Shown here in pieces: positions 1 to 7,550 of a stretch of DNA of 37,852 nucleotides. The number at the start of each line of letters is the position of its first letter. Position 1 is the stretch's first letter. The translations under genes were made by a program, and so were the position numbers. The stretch is from contig NZ_SSXE01000086.1 of the NCBI RefSeq assembly GCF_021699195.1, positions 1-37,852 on the forward strand, given 5' to 3'. The notes beneath the pieces were generated by a model. That model was not told the origin of the DNA. It saw only the letters and a program-made list of their open reading frames with translations, and did no database searches. Origin of the DNA: Nonomuraea sp. MG754425. GTDB lineage: Bacteria; Actinomycetota; Actinomycetes; Streptosporangiales; Streptosporangiaceae.

Positions 1-741
1 GCCAGGGCCCGGCGACCGTCCGGCGGCCCAGGCGCCCAGGCCCCCGTCCTGGACCCGCCCGCCAACCCGCCGACGGCGAACCGCCCGGCCACGGTGCCCG
101 TACCGCCGCTGGCCGGCCTGGACAGAGCGGCGGCCACGAAGGCACTCAAGCGGGCCGGCCTGGTCCCGGGCCAGGTCAGCGAGCTCGACTCCCCGGAGCG
201 GATCGGCGACGTGCTGAGCGCCGAACCGGCCCCGGGCACGGCCGTCGACCGGGGCAGCAAGGTGTCCATGAAGGTGTCGGCGGGCTTACCCGTACCCGCG
301 CTGACGGGCCTGCGGCGCGCTGCCGCGGAGGCGGCCCTCGCCGCCGCCGGTCTCAAGCCGGGCACGGTCACCCGTTCCTGCTCGGCGCAGCCGACCGGCG
401 AGGTCCTCGCCACCCTGCCGAAGGCGGGAGGTCGCGTCCAGGGCGGCACTCCGGTGGCGCTCACGGTCTCCCGCAACGGCGTCACCGTCCCCGAGGTCGT
501 CGGCCGGTCCCGCGAGCAGGCGCGTGCCGCCCTCACGGCGGCGGGGCTCTCCGTCCGTACCAGAGAGCAACTCGTGGACGACGAGTCGCAGGCGGGCACC
601 ATCCTCTCCCAGAGCCTCCAGCCGGGCACCTGCGCCGGCCCGGCCGACCAGGTCACCATCACGGTCGGCGAACTCGCCCAGTCCGGTCCGGACCCCGAAG
701 AGCCCTCGGATACCCCTCCCGCTCCGACCGCAAGCGGCTGA
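1..741 (+). CDS. PASTA-repeat protein, C-terminal part (5' end outside window)
   Basis: The frame is open from base 1, so this is the C-terminal part of a longer protein; a GTG at 94 is unlikely to be the true start. About 30 Pro/Ala-rich residues lead into three PASTA-like repeats of about 65 residues, each starting with a VPxLxG or VPEVVG motif, followed by an A-rich helix ending in AGL and a closing (V/T)xVS/TVG strand. A Pro/Glu/Ser tail ends at TGA 739-741. PASTA repeats bind muropeptides or peptidoglycan outside the cell and occur at the C-terminus of PknB-type kinases and on penicillin-binding proteins. The N-terminal domain is not visible, so kinase, PBP or stand-alone PASTA protein cannot be told apart. 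Repeat 2 has a Cys in SCSAQ and repeat 3 one in GTCAG, possibly a disulfide. Confidence 0.85.
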   Translation, partial: ARARRPSGGPGAQAPVLDPPANPPTANRPATVPVPPLAGLDRAAATKALKRAGLVPGQVSELDSPERIGDVLSAEPAPGTAVDRGSKVSMKVSAGLPVPALTGLRRAAAEAALAAAGLKPGTVTRSCSAQPTGEVLATLPKAGGRVQGGTPVALTVSRNGVTVPEVVGRSREQARAALTAAGLSVRTREQLVDDESQAGTILSQSLQPGTCAGPADQVTITVGELAQSGPDPEEPSDTPPAPTASG

Positions 742-789
742 CCTGGCCCGATACGCGTGGACCGATCCCCTAGGGGCAGGTGCGGGCTC

Positions 790-966
790 ATGAAGAAGCT
801 CTTCCAGCTCCTGGTGGCCCGCCGTCTGGCCCGTACACCACTCGGCCTGACCGCGTTGGGCATCGGCTGGCTGCTGGCCCGCCACTTCCGCCGCCGGCAC
901 GCCGAAGAGGCCGCCCAGCAGCCCAGACGAGCCGTCCACCCACCCAAACGCGCCGTCCACCGCTGA
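790..966 (+). CDS. small basic single-span membrane protein, hypothetical
   Basis: A 58-residue protein starting MKKLFQLLVARRLARTP. ATG 790 is chosen over an in-frame GTG at 757 because GGGGCAGG lies about 9 nt upstream. A short hydrophobic stretch (about residues 21-33, LGLTALGIGWLLA) is flanked by Arg-rich segments, and the tail is Arg/His/Pro-rich with two similar RAVHPP/RAVHR pieces. I do not recognise a family. The perfect palindrome CCCCTAGGGG (767-776) overlaps the ribosome-binding site and could fold over it. It follows the PASTA gene by about 48 nt and may be cotranscribed. Confidence 0.5.
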   Translation: MKKLFQLLVARRLARTPLGLTALGIGWLLARHFRRRHAEEAAQQPRRAVHPPKRAVHR

Positions 967-1000
967 ACCGGCCGCGCCGCGTCGTCGTCCCAGGTCGCGT

Positions 1001-1031
1001 TTGACCTCAAGCGCTTGAAGTGTGTTCTGCT
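1001..1031 (+). promoter_or_regulatory. MerR-type promoter and operator of the MerR-epimerase operon
   Basis: The -35 box TTGACC (1001-1006) overlaps an 18-bp near-perfect palindrome, ACCTCAAGCGCTTGAAGT (1004-1021, one mismatched pair). A weak -10, TCTGCT (1026-1031), follows after a 19-bp spacer. An over-long spacer with a dyad between the boxes is the classic layout of MerR-activated promoters. The predicted start point falls on or next to GTG 1039, so the mRNA would be leaderless. Autoregulation is inferred from position. Confidence 0.6.
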
Positions 1032-1038
1032 GGGCCGC

Positions 1039-1476
1039 GTGACGACCTTCACCATTCAGGACGTGTCCCGGCGCAGCGGGCTGAGCGAGCCGACACTGCG
1101 CTACTACGAGGACGTGGGGCTGATCGGCCCGATCGAGCGCGACGAGCGCAGCGGGCATCGGCGTTACGGCGACGGGGACCTCGACGAGATCGAGACGCTG
1201 GCCTGCCTGCGCGCGGCCGGCGTGGGCATCGAGGACATGCGCGCGTACCTGGCCAACCGCGCACGCGGGCGGGAGGCGGCGGCCGAGCAGCGTGACCTGC
1301 TGCTGCGGCACGCGCAGCGCGTCGAGGCCGAGATCGCCGCCCAGCAGGTGCGGCTGCGCTACCTGCGCGAGAAGGCGGCCTTGTGGGACGCCCGCGACCG
1401 CGCCGACGCCGTCGCCGAGGCCGAGGTGTTGCGGCGGCTCACGGGAGCGGTCGGGAGCCTGGAGGCGCTGCGATGA
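1039..1476 (+). CDS. MerR-family transcriptional regulator
   Basis: A 145-residue regulator. Residues 4-70 match the MerR DNA-binding domain: FTIQDVSRRSGLSEPTLRYY (helix-turn-helix), EDVGLIGP and the RRYGDGDLDEI wing. Residues 75-120 form the dimerisation coiled coil. There is no C-terminal Cys/His cluster as in metal-sensing CueR or ZntR, so an organic or redox signal is more likely. GTG 1039 fits the leaderless promoter; TTG 1015 lies inside the operator palindrome and is rejected. The stop overlaps the next ATG (ATGA, 1473-1476), giving translational coupling to the epimerase, whose expression it probably controls. Confidence 0.88.
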   Translation: MTTFTIQDVSRRSGLSEPTLRYYEDVGLIGPIERDERSGHRRYGDGDLDEIETLACLRAAGVGIEDMRAYLANRARGREAAAEQRDLLLRHAQRVEAEIAAQQVRLRYLREKAALWDARDRADAVAEAEVLRRLTGAVGSLEALR

Positions 1477-2468
1477 GCCCGGTGCTGGTCACCGGCGGCT
1501 CCGGCTACCTGGGGACGCACCTCGCCGCCGCCCTGCTGCGGGCGGGCCGGCCGGTCCGCGTCACAGTACGGTCGAAGGCCCGCGAGGCCGACGTGCGCGC
1601 GGCGGTGCGCCGAGGCGGCGCCGACGACGGCGGCCTGGAGGTGGTCGCCGCCGACCTGAGGTCCGACGACGGCTGGCCGGCGGCGGTGGCCGGGTGCGAG
1701 GAGGTCCATCATGTCGCCTCGCCCTTCCCGACCGGCCAACCGGAGGATCCCGATGAGCTGATCGTCCCCGCCCGTGCGGGCACGCTGCGGGTGCTGCGTG
1801 CCGCTCGTGACGCGGGGGCCCGGCGGGTCGTGCTCACCTCGTCGTTCGCGGCGGTCGGCTACACGCCCAAGCCGGTCGCCGAGTTCACCGAGGACGACTG
1901 GACCGATCCCGACACCCCGGGGCTGGCGCCCTACCCGCGCTCCAAGGCGATCGCCGAGCGGGCCGCGTGGGAGCTGATGCGGCGCGACGGCGGCGGCACC
2001 GAACTCGTCGTGGTCAACCCGACGTTCATCCTCGGGCCCACGCTCACCGACGTGCTGGGCTCCTCGATGTGGCTCGTCAAGATGATGCTCGAAGGGACGA
2101 CCAGTGTCGTGCCCCGGCAGCGGTTCGGCATCGTCGACGTCCGTGACGTGACTGACCTGCACCTTCGCGCGATGGCCGCGCCCGAGGCGGCGGGCAGGCG
2201 GTTCCTGGCCGTCGCGGGCGGGCCGGCGATGGGCTTCCTGGAGGTGGCCGGGATCCTGCGGCGGCGGCTCGGGGCGTTCGCCGCGCGCGTGCCCACGCGG
2301 GAGGCCCCGGGGGAGGAGCCGCCACGGCCGATCATCCACAACGACCGGGCCCGCGCCGCACTCGGCTGGCGTCCGCGCGAGGTCGAGACGACGATCGTGG
2401 AGACGGCCGAGAGCCTGCGCGATCTCGGCCTGGTCGAGGAAGCCGGCAGCCCGGCGACCGGCGGCTAA
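1473..2468 (+). CDS. NAD(P)-dependent epimerase/dihydroflavonol-reductase-like SDR
   Basis: A 331-residue extended SDR. The N-terminus has the nucleotide-binding motif TGGSGYLG (about residues 6-13). An adenine-ring acidic patch follows (AADLRS), then HHVASPFP and LTSSFAAVGY with the catalytic Ser/Thr region. The YPRSK motif supplies the catalytic Tyr and Lys (YxxxK). NPTFILGP matches the substrate-side segment of dihydroflavonol-4-reductase and cinnamoyl-CoA-reductase-like enzymes, which reduce a ketone or aldehyde with NAD(P)H. The protein is cytoplasmic. It is coupled to the upstream MerR gene and probably handles the compound, or its product, that the MerR protein senses. Substrate unknown. 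The stop overlaps by 3 bp the stop of the convergent gene that follows. Confidence 0.85.
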   Translation: MSPVLVTGGSGYLGTHLAAALLRAGRPVRVTVRSKAREADVRAAVRRGGADDGGLEVVAADLRSDDGWPAAVAGCEEVHHVASPFPTGQPEDPDELIVPARAGTLRVLRAARDAGARRVVLTSSFAAVGYTPKPVAEFTEDDWTDPDTPGLAPYPRSKAIAERAAWELMRRDGGGTELVVVNPTFILGPTLTDVLGSSMWLVKMMLEGTTSVVPRQRFGIVDVRDVTDLHLRAMAAPEAAGRRFLAVAGGPAMGFLEVAGILRRRLGAFAARVPTREAPGEEPPRPIIHNDRARAALGWRPREVETTIVETAESLRDLGLVEEAGSPATGG

Positions 2469-4477
2469 CAGCCGAAGGCGGGCGGCCGGCTCTGGGGGGT
2501 GCGCCGTTGGCGAGCACCCAGGCCCTTGCCCGAGCCCGGGATGAGGCGCAGCGGGCGCGCGACGCGCAACGGCTCCGCCACCAGCTCGCGCATCTCCTCC
2601 AGCCCCACGACGTCGTGGTGGCCCGAGTCCAGGATCGTCGCCGCGAACTCGTACGCGTCCCGGCCCGCCATCGCCCTGAGCTGGTCGATGAGCGTCTGCG
2701 GGCCGCCCAGTTCGAGCAGGGTGAGGAAGTTCTCCGCGCCCAGGAGCAGGTGCTCGCGCCCGTCGAGCGTCCCGGGGTCCACCTCGCCCTCGTCCACGAG
2801 GAAGGTCAGGGCGGTGGGGGCGAGGATAGGGTCGCGGCGCAGGTCGCGGATGAGGGCCTGGCCTTCGGGGAGCGTCTCCGCCAGGACGGTGAGCATGGCG
2901 GCGGCCCGCGTACGGAACGGGCAGTCGCGCACGGCCTGGAGGAGGGCCTCGAGGTCCTGGCCGGGGCGGGCCAGCCAGGCGTTCAGCTCGGCGGTGGCCT
3001 CCTGGGGCGGGTAGTGCTGGCTGAGCACGCCCAGCAGCTCGGCCGCCGGGCAGGCCGACAGCTCGCCGATCAGCGGGGCGTCGCGGCCTTCCGCCAGGAG
3101 GCGGCGGCGTACGGTGTGCAGGGCGGGCGGGGTGAGGCGGGCCAGGAGGAGATCGGGGTCGGCGAGGCGCTCGCGCAGGCGCTCGACCGCGTCGGGCGGC
3201 AACGCCTGGTCGGCGCGGTCGAGGTCGCCGGTGTAGAGCTCGCCGGCGGGGCCGCGGGTGAGGTCCACGGCGCCGAGGTCGGCCAGGACGTCGAAGGCAC
3301 GTTCCAGATCGCGGGCGGCCCGGTGGCGCCAGAGGTCCTTGAGCCGGGGCGGCTCCTCCTCCAGGGCGGCGTGCTCCTGGCAGGCCAGCCAGACGGTCTC
3401 CTCCAGGCGGGCCACGGGCACGGCGTCCATGCCGTAGAGGGTGTTCAGGACGTCGGGGAGGACCTCGCCGAAGACGCCGCCGAGCACGGAGGCGGGGCTC
3501 GCCATGGTGATCGTCCCGCCCAGCGCGGGGAGGGCCTCGAACGCGCGGGACCACAGGGCGGCGGGGTCGCGCAGGAGCGGCGCGGACTCGGCCACCTGGA
3601 CCAGCCGTCGCCCGCCGGTGCGGACCAGGCTCAGCCTCGTGCCCCAGGCCAGCAGGAGGCTGAGCTGCGGCAGGTCGGCGGAGTGGGGGACGTCGAGCGT
3701 CTCCTCGCCGGTGCCGAGCAGGACCGACAGCTCGCGGGCGTCGGGGAGGGCGAGGTGGCCCGCCTCGGTGAGGGGGCGGCCGGCCGCGCCCGCCCAGGTC
3801 GCCAGCGTGACCAGGCGCCGGACGGTCCGGCTGCGGGCCGCCTCCGCCGCCAGGTCCGCGGCCGGCGGGAGGGCGACGGGCGGCGGGTGGAAGCCGCGGT
3901 CCTCCTCCAGGTCCAGGTCGGTACGGGTGTAGCGGGCCTCCAGGAGCTGGTCGAGGAGTTCCTGGTCGTAGCGGATGCGGCCGGCGTCGAGATCCTGCCG
4001 GAAGGCTTCGACGGCTCCCGGCCCGGCGAGGTCGTTGCCGTGGTCGAGCGCCGCCTGCGCCCAGAACTTGGGCAGCCCCTGGAGGTACGGGTCGTCGAGG
4101 GCCTTGCGGAAGTCGCGGGAGAGGCGGGCGATGATCTCGTCGGCCTCCGCCGGGCCGGCGCCCCGCGGATCGCGCAGCCCGGCGGCGGACAGGTAGCCCA
4201 GGTACGTGCGCAGGATCTCCGGCGCGACCTCCAGGATCTCCCTGGGGGCCACGACGTGCTTCGGGATCCAGGCCAGCAGGTAGCGCCGGATCTGGGACTC
4301 GTCCCAGTAGGCGAGGCGGCCGTCGCGGCTGCGGTGGCGGGCGTCCACGGCGGCGGCGATCAGGAGGTCGTCGGCCGGTCGGCCGTGCTCGTCCGCCCAG
4401 GTGAGACAGCGCCGGAGCAGGACGGTCTTGGTCGCCTCGAACTCCTCTGTCTCCTCGGGCTCGAACCAGGTACGCAC
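2465..4477 (-). CDS. large hypothetical soluble protein (670 aa)
   Basis: A long protein with strong actinobacterial coding bias and no domain I recognise. It starts MRTWFEPEETEEFEATKTV from GTG 4477, with AAGGGG about 6 nt upstream and a TATAGC box at 4494-4489 that would give a very short leader. It is Leu/Ala/Glu/Arg-rich and looks mostly helical. It has no signal peptide, no membrane segment and no obvious catalytic motif. WDESQIRRYLLAWIPKHV near residue 60 and GREHLLLGAENFLTLLELGG in the last quarter are the most distinctive stretches. It appears monocistronic and converges on the epimerase gene, so neighbours give no functional clue. Confidence 0.8.
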   Translation of the reverse strand: MRTWFEPEETEEFEATKTVLLRRCLTWADEHGRPADDLLIAAAVDARHRSRDGRLAYWDESQIRRYLLAWIPKHVVAPREILEVAPEILRTYLGYLSAAGLRDPRGAGPAEADEIIARLSRDFRKALDDPYLQGLPKFWAQAALDHGNDLAGPGAVEAFRQDLDAGRIRYDQELLDQLLEARYTRTDLDLEEDRGFHPPPVALPPAADLAAEAARSRTVRRLVTLATWAGAAGRPLTEAGHLALPDARELSVLLGTGEETLDVPHSADLPQLSLLLAWGTRLSLVRTGGRRLVQVAESAPLLRDPAALWSRAFEALPALGGTITMASPASVLGGVFGEVLPDVLNTLYGMDAVPVARLEETVWLACQEHAALEEEPPRLKDLWRHRAARDLERAFDVLADLGAVDLTRGPAGELYTGDLDRADQALPPDAVERLRERLADPDLLLARLTPPALHTVRRRLLAEGRDAPLIGELSACPAAELLGVLSQHYPPQEATAELNAWLARPGQDLEALLQAVRDCPFRTRAAAMLTVLAETLPEGQALIRDLRRDPILAPTALTFLVDEGEVDPGTLDGREHLLLGAENFLTLLELGGPQTLIDQLRAMAGRDAYEFAATILDSGHHDVVGLEEMRELVAEPLRVARPLRLIPGSGKGLGARQRRTPQSRPPAFGC

Positions 4478-4580
4478 CGGGGCCCCTTGCTATAGGCGTG
4501 CCGTCGGGTGAGGTCTGCCACCAGTATTCCCGCTGCGGGGACGGCGGCGCGGGCACTTGGGGGAATGCGCGGGCGGGGTG

Positions 4581-5387
4581 CTATTTGAGTGCCCCCGCGG
4601 TCAGCCCCGCCACGATCCGGCGCTGGAAGAACAGCACCAGCAGCACGAGCGGGATGGTGACCAGCACCCCGGCGGCCATCTGCGTCCCGAAGGGGGTGTC
4701 GAACTTGGCGGCTCCGGTGAACTGAGCGATCCGCACCGTGGCGGTCTGCCGCGCCTGATCGTTGATCATGGTGACCGCGATGATGAACTCGTTCCAGGTC
4801 GCGATGAAGGCCAGGATCGCGGTGGTGAAGATGCCCGGCGCGGCCAGCGGCACCATGACGCGGCGGAAGGCGGCGAAGGCGGTGCAGCCGTCGATCATGG
4901 CGGCCTGCTCCAGCTCGTACGGCAACTGCCGGAAGAACGTCGTCAGGTTCCAGATGGTCAGCGGCAGGGCGAACGACATCGACGGGACGATCATCGCCTG
5001 GTACGTGTTGATCCACCCGATGGCGGTGAACAGCTTCAGCAGCGGCACGATGAGCAGCGCGCCGGGGAACATGGAGACGGCGATGACCAGGGCGAGCACG
5101 ACGTTCTTGGCGCGGAATTCGAGCCGGGCGAGCGCGTAGGCGGCCAGGGTGCCGACCAGCAGGGTCACCGCGGTGGTGACGCCCGCGACGACGAGGCTGT
5201 TGACGAGGGACTGCCCGAAGCCCATGTCGGCGGCGAACACCGCCTCGTAGCTCTCCAGCGACCACGGACTAGGAAATGGCGATTTGTCGTAAATGTCGGC
5301 GGTGCGGCGGAAGCTCGACACCACCATCCAGTAGAACGGCACCAGGCAGTACAACGCGATGCCGATCATGCCCGCTCTACGCCACAC
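4581..5387 (-). CDS. carbohydrate ABC transporter permease, MalG-type (inner subunit 2)
   Basis: About 268 residues with six predicted membrane spans. The cytoplasmic EAA loop reads EQAAMIDGCTAFAAFRRVMVP, matching the ATPase-coupling helix of binding-protein-dependent permeases. PFYWMVVSSF near the N-terminus and ATWNEF in span 5 are typical of the CUT1 MalG group. GTG 5387 is preferred because GAGGGGAG lies about 7 nt upstream; an in-frame GTG at 5402 is the alternative. It overlaps the end of the MalF-type gene and is the last gene of the leftward operon. It would form a heterodimeric sugar channel with the preceding permease. No ATPase gene follows. Confidence 0.92.
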   Translation of the reverse strand: MWRRAGMIGIALYCLVPFYWMVVSSFRRTADIYDKSPFPSPWSLESYEAVFAADMGFGQSLVNSLVVAGVTTAVTLLVGTLAAYALARLEFRAKNVVLALVIAVSMFPGALLIVPLLKLFTAIGWINTYQAMIVPSMSFALPLTIWNLTTFFRQLPYELEQAAMIDGCTAFAAFRRVMVPLAAPGIFTTAILAFIATWNEFIIAVTMINDQARQTATVRIAQFTGAAKFDTPFGTQMAAGVLVTIPLVLLVLFFQRRIVAGLTAGALK

Positions 5388-6312
5388 GGGCGCTCCCCTC
5401 ACGCCGCCGAGCCCGCACGTCGCCCAGCAGATCCGCCCCGAGCAACTTCACGAACACGAACGCGATCACCGCGATGTAGCCGAACAGCGCCGTCCCGTAC
5501 GCCGACGCCGGTCCGTAGTGCACCCGCGTCGCCTCGTCCCAGATCAGCCCGGACAACGTCTCCACGGACTGCTTGCGCGGCCCCACCAGCACGTACGGCA
5601 GGTCGAAGACGCGCAGCGCGTCCATCAGCCGGAACAGCACGGCGACCAGCAGCGCGGGCCTGACCAGCGGCAAGGTGACCCGCCAGAACGTCTGCCGGGG
5701 CGTGGCCCCGTCCACCCGCGCCGCCTCGTAGACGTCGGCGGGGATGATCTGCAGCCCGGCCAGTACGAGCAGGCCCACGAACGGGGCCGTCTTCCACGTG
5801 TCGGCCACGATCACGGCGAGCTTGGCCCAGGCTCCGTCGGCCGTCCAGAGGATCTCGGTGCCGAGCAGGGCGTTGGCCACCCCGTCGGCCTGGAAGATCC
5901 ACTTCCACATCAGCCCGGCGACGGCGGTCGGCACCGCCCACGGGATCAGGATGCCGGCCCGCAGCAGCGCCCGCCCCCTGAACGCCCGCTGCATGATCAG
6001 CGCCATGGCCACCCCCAGCACGACCTCCAGGGCGACCGTCACCACGGTGAAGAGCGTGGTGTTGAGCGCGGCGTTCATGAAGCGCTGCTGCGCCACGCCC
6101 GCGTAGTTCGCCAGCCCGGCGAACCACTCGCCCTCCACCACGAAGCCGTCGGCGTCGAGGCGCTGGCCGCTCTCGTAGAACGATTCCCGCAGCGCCGCGA
6201 CCAGCGGATAGAAGACCACGAGGGCGAGCACGACCATGGTGGGGGAGAGCATGGCGGCGGCCAGCCACGACTGCCCCCGTGGCCGCCCGCCTCCCCGGAC
6301 GCGGGCGCTCAC
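5377..6312 (-). CDS. carbohydrate ABC transporter permease, MalF-type (inner subunit 1)
   Basis: A 311-residue membrane protein with a short cytoplasmic N-terminus (VSARVRGGGR) and six spans, the first in AAAMLSPTMVVLALVVFYPLV. The EAA loop is YEAARVDGATPRQTFWRVTLP. An extracytoplasmic loop after span 1 (ESFYESGQRLDADG) is typical of CUT1 MalF/UgpA-type subunits. The start is GTG 6312, overlapping the stop of the binding-protein gene as GTGA. Gene order (binding protein, then MalF, then MalG) is standard for actinobacterial sugar importers. The sugar cannot be read from the permease. Confidence 0.92.
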   Translation of the reverse strand: MSARVRGGGRPRGQSWLAAAMLSPTMVVLALVVFYPLVAALRESFYESGQRLDADGFVVEGEWFAGLANYAGVAQQRFMNAALNTTLFTVVTVALEVVLGVAMALIMQRAFRGRALLRAGILIPWAVPTAVAGLMWKWIFQADGVANALLGTEILWTADGAWAKLAVIVADTWKTAPFVGLLVLAGLQIIPADVYEAARVDGATPRQTFWRVTLPLVRPALLVAVLFRLMDALRVFDLPYVLVGPRKQSVETLSGLIWDEATRVHYGPASAYGTALFGYIAVIAFVFVKLLGADLLGDVRARRREGSARVA

Positions 6313-7550
6313 TTCAGCAGCGGACCGAGCGCGGACTGCAACTCCGACAGGCCCTGGTCGACGGGCTTGGCCCCGGTGACGATGGCGTACGCCGACTCCT
6401 GGATGGCGGCGGTGACGTCGCCGTACCTGACCGCCTTCGGACGGGGTTTGGCGGCGAGGATGCCCTCCTTCAGCGCGGGCAGGTAGGGGTACTTCTCGAT
6501 CATCGCCGGGTCCTCGTAGACCGCGGTGAGGGGCACCGGCATCGAACTGGTCTGCGCGAACGCCTTGATCTGCGCGGCGCTGGTCATGAAGGCGATGAAG
6601 TCGCGCGCGCTCTGCTTGTGCTGGGAGAAGGCGGACAGGGCCAGGTTGTTCCCGCCCAGCGTGCCCGCGCCCGGTCCGGTCAGGCCGGGGATCGGGGCCA
6701 CGTCGAACTTGCCGTGCACCTTGCTGGAGCCGTCGGTCTTCTGCGCGGCCTCGTAGCCGTAGGCCCAGTTGCGGTAGAAGAGCAGCTTGCCCTCCTGGAA
6801 GGCGACCCGTCCCTCTTCCTCCTTGTACGTGATCGCCTCCTTCGGGATCATCCCGCTCTTGAACCCGTCCGCCAGGAACGTGGCCGCCTGCTTGGCGGGC
6901 TCGCCGGTGAGCTGAGGTTGCCCGGAGGCGTCGAGGAGTTCGCCCCCGGCGGAGGCGACGGCCTCGGAGAAGTTCACGGTCAGGCCCTCGTACTTGTCGA
7001 ACTGGCCGCCGTAGCAGCTCATGTCCCTCTGCTCGGGCAGGACCTCGTCGCAGATCCGCCGCATCTCGGCCCAGGTCTTGGGCGGCTGCTCGACCAGGTC
7101 CGTGCGGTAGTAGAGCAGCCCGGTGCCGGTGAAGACCGGCATCGCGTACAGCTTGTCGCGGTACTTCGCCGTCTCGACGGTGGTGGGCAGGAAGCCGGAG
7201 GTGTCGAGGGTCAGCTCGTCCACCCACCGGTTCGCGGCGAACTCGCTGGTCCACACGGCGTCGATGAGGATGACGTCTCCGGCGGCGGACTTGGTCTGCG
7301 CGTTCTGGATGAGCTTGCGGCGCTGCTCGTCGGCGCTCTCCGGGAGCAGGACGACGGTGGCCTTCTCGTCGGGGTGCGCGGCGTTCCAGGCATCGACGAT
7401 CTTCTGCACCGACTCGGCCTCGAACTTGCCGCCGAGGAACGTGATCGGCCCGCGCTCCTGCGCGGGCGCCTGCTGCTCCTCGGCGGATCCGCAGGCGACC
7501 AGGCTCGCGCCGAGCGCCAGCGCGGCGGTGGTGACGTGCAGGGCTTTCAT
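6309..7550 (-). CDS. extracellular solute-binding lipoprotein of a sugar ABC importer
   Basis: A 413-residue family-1 solute-binding protein. The signal peptide is of lipoprotein type: MKALH, a hydrophobic core, then lipobox LVAC with acylated Cys20. The mature part starts with a charged linker (GSAEEQQAP). VDAWNAAHPDEKATVV, TGTGLLYYRTDL and WAYGYEAA are characteristic positions of MalE/UgpB-like folds, and GGNNLALSAFSQHKQSARDF is the hinge-region motif. It delivers a mono- or oligosaccharide to the two permeases encoded next. ATG 7550 overlaps the upstream oxidoreductase stop (ATGA) and has a GGAAGGAA ribosome-binding site. Confidence 0.92.
   Translation of the reverse strand: MKALHVTTAALALGASLVACGSAEEQQAPAQERGPITFLGGKFEAESVQKIVDAWNAAHPDEKATVVLLPESADEQRRKLIQNAQTKSAAGDVILIDAVWTSEFAANRWVDELTLDTSGFLPTTVETAKYRDKLYAMPVFTGTGLLYYRTDLVEQPPKTWAEMRRICDEVLPEQRDMSCYGGQFDKYEGLTVNFSEAVASAGGELLDASGQPQLTGEPAKQAATFLADGFKSGMIPKEAITYKEEEGRVAFQEGKLLFYRNWAYGYEAAQKTDGSSKVHGKFDVAPIPGLTGPGAGTLGGNNLALSAFSQHKQSARDFIAFMTSAAQIKAFAQTSSMPVPLTAVYEDPAMIEKYPYLPALKEGILAAKPRPKAVRYGDVTAAIQESAYAIVTGAKPVDQGLSELQSALGPLLK

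Noticed and set aside
1359..4556. Very long open frames antisense to, or out of frame with, the epimerase and the 670-aa gene
   Set aside because: They are Arg/Pro/Gly-rich, lack domain motifs and arise because stop codons are rare in high-GC DNA; the chosen frames show proper codon bias, starts and overlaps. The same applies to long antisense frames over 12473-14464, 15189-17357 and 21568-24114.
5377..7254. A 625-residue frame containing the MalF-type permease plus a long N-terminal extension
   Set aside because: The extension is the antiphase of the binding-protein gene. GTG 6312, overlapping that gene's stop, gives a normal-length permease.
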